The notes beneath the pieces are model-generated. The model worked only from the letters and a program-made list of their open reading frames with translations. It was not told the origin of the DNA and searched no databases. A stretch of DNA of 16,501 bases from NCBI GenBank assembly GCA_964448615.1, contig CAYUWH010000030.1:1-16501 (forward strand), in the 5' to 3' direction. Of this stretch, positions 13,033-16,501 are shown piece by piece. The first letter of the stretch is position 1. Every line of letters starts with the position of its first letter. Source of the stretch: CAYUWH01 sp964448615. GTDB taxonomy: Bacteria > Patescibacteriota > Gracilibacteria > Peribacterales > Peribacteraceae. A program made the position numbers and the translations under genes.

Positions 13033-13254
13033 ATGGCTGTCTGTTCCGATTGCGGCGATGAAATGACTGAACTCTGCGAAGCGTGCGGACGCAAGATGTG
13101 CTCCACATGCGGATGCAGCGTGTGCAGCAAGGAAGAATCTGACGATATCGATGAAGATGTTCTCGATGACGACGCAGAGGAGGAAGATGTGGACGAGAGC
13201 GATGACGAAGAGGCTGACGACGATGAAGAAACGGACAGTGATGAGGAAGTCTAA
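13033..13254 (+). CDS. Eight-cysteine zinc-ribbon protein with acidic tail
   Basis: A 73-residue protein in two parts. Residues 1-32 carry four CxxC knuckles (Cys4/7, 15/18, 23/26, 28/31), enough to hold two zinc ions in a ribbon-like or treble-clef-like arrangement. Residues 34-73 are almost entirely Asp and Glu with a few Ser and Thr, a disordered acidic tail. The start at 13033 puts the first knuckle at the very N-terminus; a longer frame from 12982 adds only a hydrophobic piece that overlaps the promoter. Acidic tails of this kind often mimic nucleic acid or bind basic proteins, so it might bind a ribosomal or DNA-binding partner, which is inference. I do not recognise the exact family. 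Confidence 0.75.
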   Translation: MAVCSDCGDEMTELCEACGRKMCSTCGCSVCSKEESDDIDEDVLDDDAEEEDVDESDDEEADDDEETDSDEEV

Positions 13255-13281
13255 AATCGATTGCAGAATTTGCGTGTTTTA

Positions 13282-13310
13282 TTCCAAGTGCTAGACAAGC
13301 TTGGTATACT
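13282..13310 (+). promoter_or_regulatory. Extended -10 promoter of the DUF4383-like gene
   Basis: TATACT (13305-13310) is preceded by TGG, giving an extended -10, with a weak TTCCAA (13282-13287) 17 bases upstream. The leader would be about 27 bases, pyrimidine-rich and without Shine-Dalgarno. Confidence 0.55.
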
Positions 13311-13343
13311 TCACGCTTGCTTCGTTTCACTTTCCCCCATTTT

Positions 13344-13697
13344 ATGACGAGCCTCGTCAAACAATTTACCTGGATCCTCGGGATCATTTTCATCCTCATT
13401 GGCATCGCTGGTTTTTTCTCGAACGGTATGCTGCTTTGGTTTCACGTGGATACGGTGCATAACGTGGTTCACCTGCTCAGCGGTATCGTCGCACTGTTCG
13501 CGGTCAGTTCCGGCGCTTCATATGCGCGCTTGTACCTGATCATCTTCGGTATCGTGTACGGCATCGTCACGGTCATCGGATTCCTCAGCGCGGATGGCAC
13601 CATTCTTGGCTTGTTCGGTGTCAACATGGCAGACAATTACTTGCACACTGCCATTGCCCTCGCTTGTTTGGCTGTCGGGTTTGGCGGAAAAAAATAA
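13344..13697 (+). CDS. Four-helix membrane protein, DUF4383-like
   Basis: A 117-residue integral membrane protein with four hydrophobic helices at about 9-24, 38-55, 60-80 and 100-114. Two short motifs fit the DUF4383 family: an HNVVHLLSGIVAL stretch at 39-51 in helix 2, and NYLHTAIALACLAVG at 98-112 in helix 4, where an Asn and a His enter the membrane. Length is slightly below the family norm. I start at the ATG at 13344; the frame is open to 13317, but that part overlaps the region just after the promoter. The family has no known function. It is probably its own transcription unit, with a hairpin after the stop. Confidence 0.75.
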   Translation: MTSLVKQFTWILGIIFILIGIAGFFSNGMLLWFHVDTVHNVVHLLSGIVALFAVSSGASYARLYLIIFGIVYGIVTVIGFLSADGTILGLFGVNMADNYLHTAIALACLAVGFGGKK

Positions 13698-13712
13698 GGA
13701 CATTTTTCAGAG

Positions 13713-13758
13713 GAAGCACAACAACCATCTGCAAAGGTGGTTGTTGTAAAAGTGCTTC
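13713..13758. repeat. Long hairpin after the DUF4383-like gene
   Basis: ACAACAACCA (13718-13727) pairs perfectly with TGGTTGTTGT (13738-13747). An outer GAAGCAC/GTGCTTC pair (13713-13719, 13752-13758) can extend it with a bulge. It ends two bases before the next promoter's -35. No T run follows on either strand, so if it terminates transcription it is not of the classic kind. Confidence 0.55.
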
Positions 13759-13759
13759 A

Positions 13760-13787
13760 TTGACACAAAAATAGTCATCAGTAAAAT
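13760..13787 (+). promoter_or_regulatory. Strong promoter for a leaderless small gene
   Basis: A perfect -35 TTGACA (13760-13765), a 16-base spacer and TAAAAT (13782-13787, five of six). The usual start point, seven bases past the -10, falls exactly on the ATG at 13794, which predicts a leaderless message. Confidence 0.7.
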
Positions 13788-13793
13788 CCGCGC

Positions 13794-13972
13794 ATGGCTT
13801 TCTTGCATAACTATGCAGGACGTCCGACCCCCTGAAGCCAACAGGTGCGCTTGCGCCAGATGGCGCTGTTACGATTGACATCCTTAGCACGAGCAAGGAG
13901 CGCTATGCCCAATATACCGCGTTTTATTTCCCTGAGTCTCCTCACGCATGGATCGCAAGACCGTTAAATTAG
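13794..13972 (+). pseudogene. Small leaderless gene broken by one base in a C tract
   Basis: From the ATG at 13794 the frame reads 13 residues (MAFLHNYAGRPTP) and stops at the TGA at 13833-13835. The stop directly follows a run of five Cs (13828-13832). With one more C the frame continues for 46 residues to the TAG at 13970-13972, giving a 59-residue protein with normal codon use and an aromatic-rich second half (ERYAQYTAFYFPESPHAW). The strong promoter whose start point is the ATG argues that this was or is a gene. Causes could be a real one-base loss, phase variation, ribosomal slippage at CCC-TGA, or an assembly error. The second half overlaps the next gene's ATG by 25 bases. I recognise no family. 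Confidence 0.5.
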
Positions 13973-16479
13973 TGGAAAAAATGTTTATTGAAACGCAAAT
14001 GGGCATCAATATGCGCGATTTGTTGCCACCAGTTGCCGAAATTATTGAAATTATTGCGACTGCAGTGGTGCAAACAGGCCTTAACTTGAAGAGACGCAAT
14101 GTGCATAGCATGGAAAAAATATCGGATACCATGACATGGTCACGCGAAGATGCCGACATGATTCGGGGCGCCATCATGGCAGTCACGCCAGCAATACGCC
14201 TCAAGACCTACGCCGTATTGGCACAGATCAAAACACAGGAAGTAACGAGTGCAACCATGTTCCTGCATGTAACCATGAGTGCATTTTCTAAAAAAGGCTT
14301 GGCACTTACCGAGGAAGAATTACGAGAAGTATTGATACTGAAACTGATGGACAAAGACAGAGTGATAACAGAAGTGCTGCATCCGCTGCTCGCATGCTGC
14401 ACGCTCTCCATTGATGAGAGTTTTTGCATCATAGAACCCCCTGTCGGCTATCCATTCGCAACAATTAAAGCATTCCGCGAAGCAGCGCATAAGAAGGGAG
14501 ATAGCGCAGCACGCTTGGCAACATTAACGTCCGAGAATGAGGAAAAGCTGAAATTTCAAGGTCTGGACCAAGTACTCGTGCAGGCCGCGGCATTGCTGGA
14601 TGAACATCACACCGAACTCATACGGGAACGCCAAGTATGTTTCGATGGACATGAAGGGGAAAATCTTAACGAGTTGGAACCGGAGCAACGCGATCAGCTC
14701 ACGGAATTCCTTTTGCTCCTCGCAGACATTGCAGCCGATGAAAAACCCATGAAGCGTTTACGTGATCGCGAATGCAGCAAGATCATTCTCGGAAGCCTGT
14801 GCGGACTTTCCCCCACGGAACGCATCACGCTGCTTTCCTTGATCCAGAACAAACCCGAACTCTCTGGCATCTGCGGTATCTTGGAAGAATTTTTGAAACG
14901 ACCGAATGAAGATACGACTGTGAACCGTCTTCAACTACTCATGCAATGGAACAAGATCGAGATGCCATCAATGATGCTCCATACACTGTGGTTGCTCACG
15001 GAAGAATGGAATTGGAAAGAAGGCTACAGCAATGATCGGGACATCGGCACGTATTTGCCCCCACGTTATACCGAAGCAGTGCACCAACGTGCCGTGCATC
15101 ATCTGCAAAAAGTACCAGAAAAAGAACTCCGCACCTTCCGCCATCCGCTTGTGCAGCCAAAACTCGTCGAGCATCTGCTCGATATCTTGCAACACCCGGA
15201 CGGCTTTCCCGAACCACAACTCATCGTTTTGCATGCAGAGAGTGCGCCATCAAATGACCGGACTCAGACAATCGTCAGTACGGAAAACCCGCAGACACAG
15301 GATGAAATTCGTCTTGCAGAAGAACAAGAGAAACTGACGCAGCAATATATGCAGGCAGAGCAGCAACCGCTCATGCAGAGCATCGCGCTGTTTGGATTGT
15401 CCGAGAACATGTTGCCGGATTTACTGGAAGCGGTGCATTTCACCCGATCGCAGCGCATGAGCACGCGCTTGCGCGTGCTGGAAGAAAAAGCGAGTAAATT
15501 CGAGGATGCGTTTGAATCCGTCGGGTATTCGGATTTTTACTCAATCGTCGAATCTGCAGCCGTTGCTCTGGGCATGCGTTATCAGGAATTGGTCGCAGCC
15601 ATCGCAAAAGCATGCGGTACATTTGAGCTAATGCCCTCAAAACGAGGAACGGATAGTCTCACGCAGGAAGAGATCCTCAACTTGCGGCATTTACTGCTGC
15701 GCACCTGCTTGCAACTTGAACAATACTTGCAACAACTTCCGCGTGAAGGCGAACCTGCGCAGAGCAAGTTTGATACGGGTTTTTCACGTCTCTTGGCCGA
15801 TTGTTCGGTAGCGAGTGCGGCTCAGTATCTCCTTACTGTACACTTGCAGGAACGCTATGGCGCACGCATCCGCCGTTATCCCGTATTCGCGGCGTGCATT
15901 GAAGCGGCGATGCATGAACTCCAAGACATTCTTGAACTTGAAAGTACCATGCCCACCGATTTGAAGCGCATTCTGAACAGTGTATTGCCGTGGATCAATG
16001 AGGCGCTCGAAATTTGCCAGAAGCAACACACGACGCCGGTGCCGCTTTCGATTTTGATCGAAGAGCTCTCGCAGTATGACATTGATGCACGCACGTTTTT
16101 CCCAGAAGACACAACTGCCATGAATGGCGTGCGCAGCGGCGAAGTGGTTTCCACAAAAAATCCAAAGCGTCGCGCGGTGGAAAAATATCTGCGACACCGG
16201 TTCCCTTCCACAAGCAGACACATTTCTTTTGACGACGCGAAAGAAGTATTGGCTTCGGCAGGGATCATTGCAGAAAAATGGAGCACGGAGCATCCCTGGT
16301 ATTGGACCTGCTCCCTACCGGGACACAGCGGACGACATGCGATTACATGGAGCCGCAGCGAGCAGGGATTTTTTATCAGCGATCTTCTGCATGTGCTCTT
16401 TGGCCGCGGCCCCCATCATGGCATCGGCGATATCGATGCACTCTTTGAAAGCTTGCCGGATCGCTGGAAGACGCTATAA
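13948..16479 (+). CDS. Large helical cytoplasmic protein of unknown function, 843 residues
   Basis: An 843-residue protein that appears almost all helical, with no signal peptide, membrane segment or nucleotide-binding motif that I can see. Leu, Glu and Gln dominate. Helical, repeat-like segments run through about 20-440, a Gln/Glu-rich linker lies near 455-480, and more helices follow to about 700. The last 90 residues (about 755-843) look like a separate small domain with clustered aromatic residues: HPWYWTC, then HAITWSR and FFISDLLHVLFG. I start at the ATG at 13948; an ATG at 13981 would clear the overlap with the broken small gene and cannot be excluded. Neither has a good Shine-Dalgarno. 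It may be a scaffold or alpha-solenoid. No family recognised. Confidence 0.8.
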   Translation: MDRKTVKLVEKMFIETQMGINMRDLLPPVAEIIEIIATAVVQTGLNLKRRNVHSMEKISDTMTWSREDADMIRGAIMAVTPAIRLKTYAVLAQIKTQEVTSATMFLHVTMSAFSKKGLALTEEELREVLILKLMDKDRVITEVLHPLLACCTLSIDESFCIIEPPVGYPFATIKAFREAAHKKGDSAARLATLTSENEEKLKFQGLDQVLVQAAALLDEHHTELIRERQVCFDGHEGENLNELEPEQRDQLTEFLLLLADIAADEKPMKRLRDRECSKIILGSLCGLSPTERITLLSLIQNKPELSGICGILEEFLKRPNEDTTVNRLQLLMQWNKIEMPSMMLHTLWLLTEEWNWKEGYSNDRDIGTYLPPRYTEAVHQRAVHHLQKVPEKELRTFRHPLVQPKLVEHLLDILQHPDGFPEPQLIVLHAESAPSNDRTQTIVSTENPQTQDEIRLAEEQEKLTQQYMQAEQQPLMQSIALFGLSENMLPDLLEAVHFTRSQRMSTRLRVLEEKASKFEDAFESVGYSDFYSIVESAAVALGMRYQELVAAIAKACGTFELMPSKRGTDSLTQEEILNLRHLLLRTCLQLEQYLQQLPREGEPAQSKFDTGFSRLLADCSVASAAQYLLTVHLQERYGARIRRYPVFAACIEAAMHELQDILELESTMPTDLKRILNSVLPWINEALEICQKQHTTPVPLSILIEELSQYDIDARTFFPEDTTAMNGVRSGEVVSTKNPKRRAVEKYLRHRFPSTSRHISFDDAKEVLASAGIIAEKWSTEHPWYWTCSLPGHSGRHAITWSRSEQGFFISDLLHVLFGRGPHHGIGDIDALFESLPDRWKTL

Positions 16480-16501
16480 GGGTTATAAAATGAAGATAAT
16501 A

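Noticed and set aside
13828..13835. Programmed frameshift at CCC-TGA in the small gene
   Set aside because: Reaching the downstream frame needs a -1 slip on a single CCC, and there is no obvious two-codon slippery heptamer or pseudoknot. Possible, but an indel or assembly error is simpler, so I annotate it as a broken gene.
13794..13947. Possible riboswitch or structured RNA upstream of the 843-residue gene (several short stems, including GCGCC/GGCGC and AACAG/CTGTT)
   Set aside because: The stems compete with each other and fit no riboswitch consensus I know. The same bases read as codons of a frameshifted small gene with a well-placed promoter, which explains them better.
16490..16501. A possible next gene starting at ATG 16490 after TTATAAA
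   Set aside because: Only four codons are visible before the window ends, which is too little to call.
1..16501. tRNA, rRNA, CRISPR array, transposase or prophage genes
   Set aside because: Looked for and not seen. The baseplate-J-like protein is membrane anchored, in an operon with pgk, and has no phage neighbours. The Xer protein has normal housekeeping length and motifs, so it is not evidence of an integrated element.

Overview
The window looks like chromosomal DNA from a Candidate Phyla Radiation (Patescibacteria) bacterium, possibly a Peregrinibacteria/Peribacteria relative. That placement is inferred from several things. Envelope genes are a minimal set, and many proteins have no recognisable family. 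A membrane-anchored 'baseplate J-like' protein follows pgk. Most genes lack a Shine-Dalgarno sequence, and several seem to have leaderless or nearly leaderless transcripts. UGA reads as a stop (pgk and the first, partial gene both end in TGA), so this is not a code-25 Gracilibacteria/Absconditabacteria genome. I see no rRNA, tRNA, CRISPR array, transposase or phage structural module.

Layout. 1-1690: a truncated gene, an overlapping 78-residue membrane protein, and a convergent 342-residue protein, none recognised. 1749-2552: a membrane-anchored thioredoxin-fold oxidoreductase with its own terminator. Its DsbA-type domain appears circularly permuted: the half with the cis-proline comes before the half with the CPFC active site. 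2737-3861: a complete Xer-type tyrosine recombinase. It has a perfect 11-bp inverted repeat after its stop and, at its start, a 28-bp site resembling dif (9-bp perfect inverted arms around 6 bp). Beyond that is an AGTATxx heptad hairpin array. 3862-7305: a leftward run of pgk, a membrane protein with baseplate-J-like features and a SanA/YdcF-like DUF218 protein. 7368-8417: a divergent WecA/TagO-like polyprenyl-phosphate sugar-1-phosphate transferase. 8435-8465: a 13-bp-stem palindrome. 8497-9954: an M23 endopeptidase. 9997-11034: TsaE fused to an HD domain. 11071-11310: a small gene with the only clear Shine-Dalgarno. 11400-11625: a REP-like palindrome region with a decayed second copy of the rarA 3' end. 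11626-12903: rarA. 12915-12982: a second heptad hairpin array. 13033-13697: an eight-cysteine protein with an acidic tail and a four-helix DUF4383-like membrane protein. 13794-13972: a small gene broken by one base in a C run. 13948-16479: an 843-residue helical protein of unknown function.

The genes fall into envelope work (M23 peptidase, lipid-linked sugar transferase, SanA-like protein, exported oxidoreductase), chromosome upkeep (Xer with its candidate site, RarA), glycolysis (Pgk) and tRNA modification (TsaE). The observations most worth a second look are the permuted DsbA-like protein, the dif-like site in the xer leader, and the frameshifted leaderless small gene.
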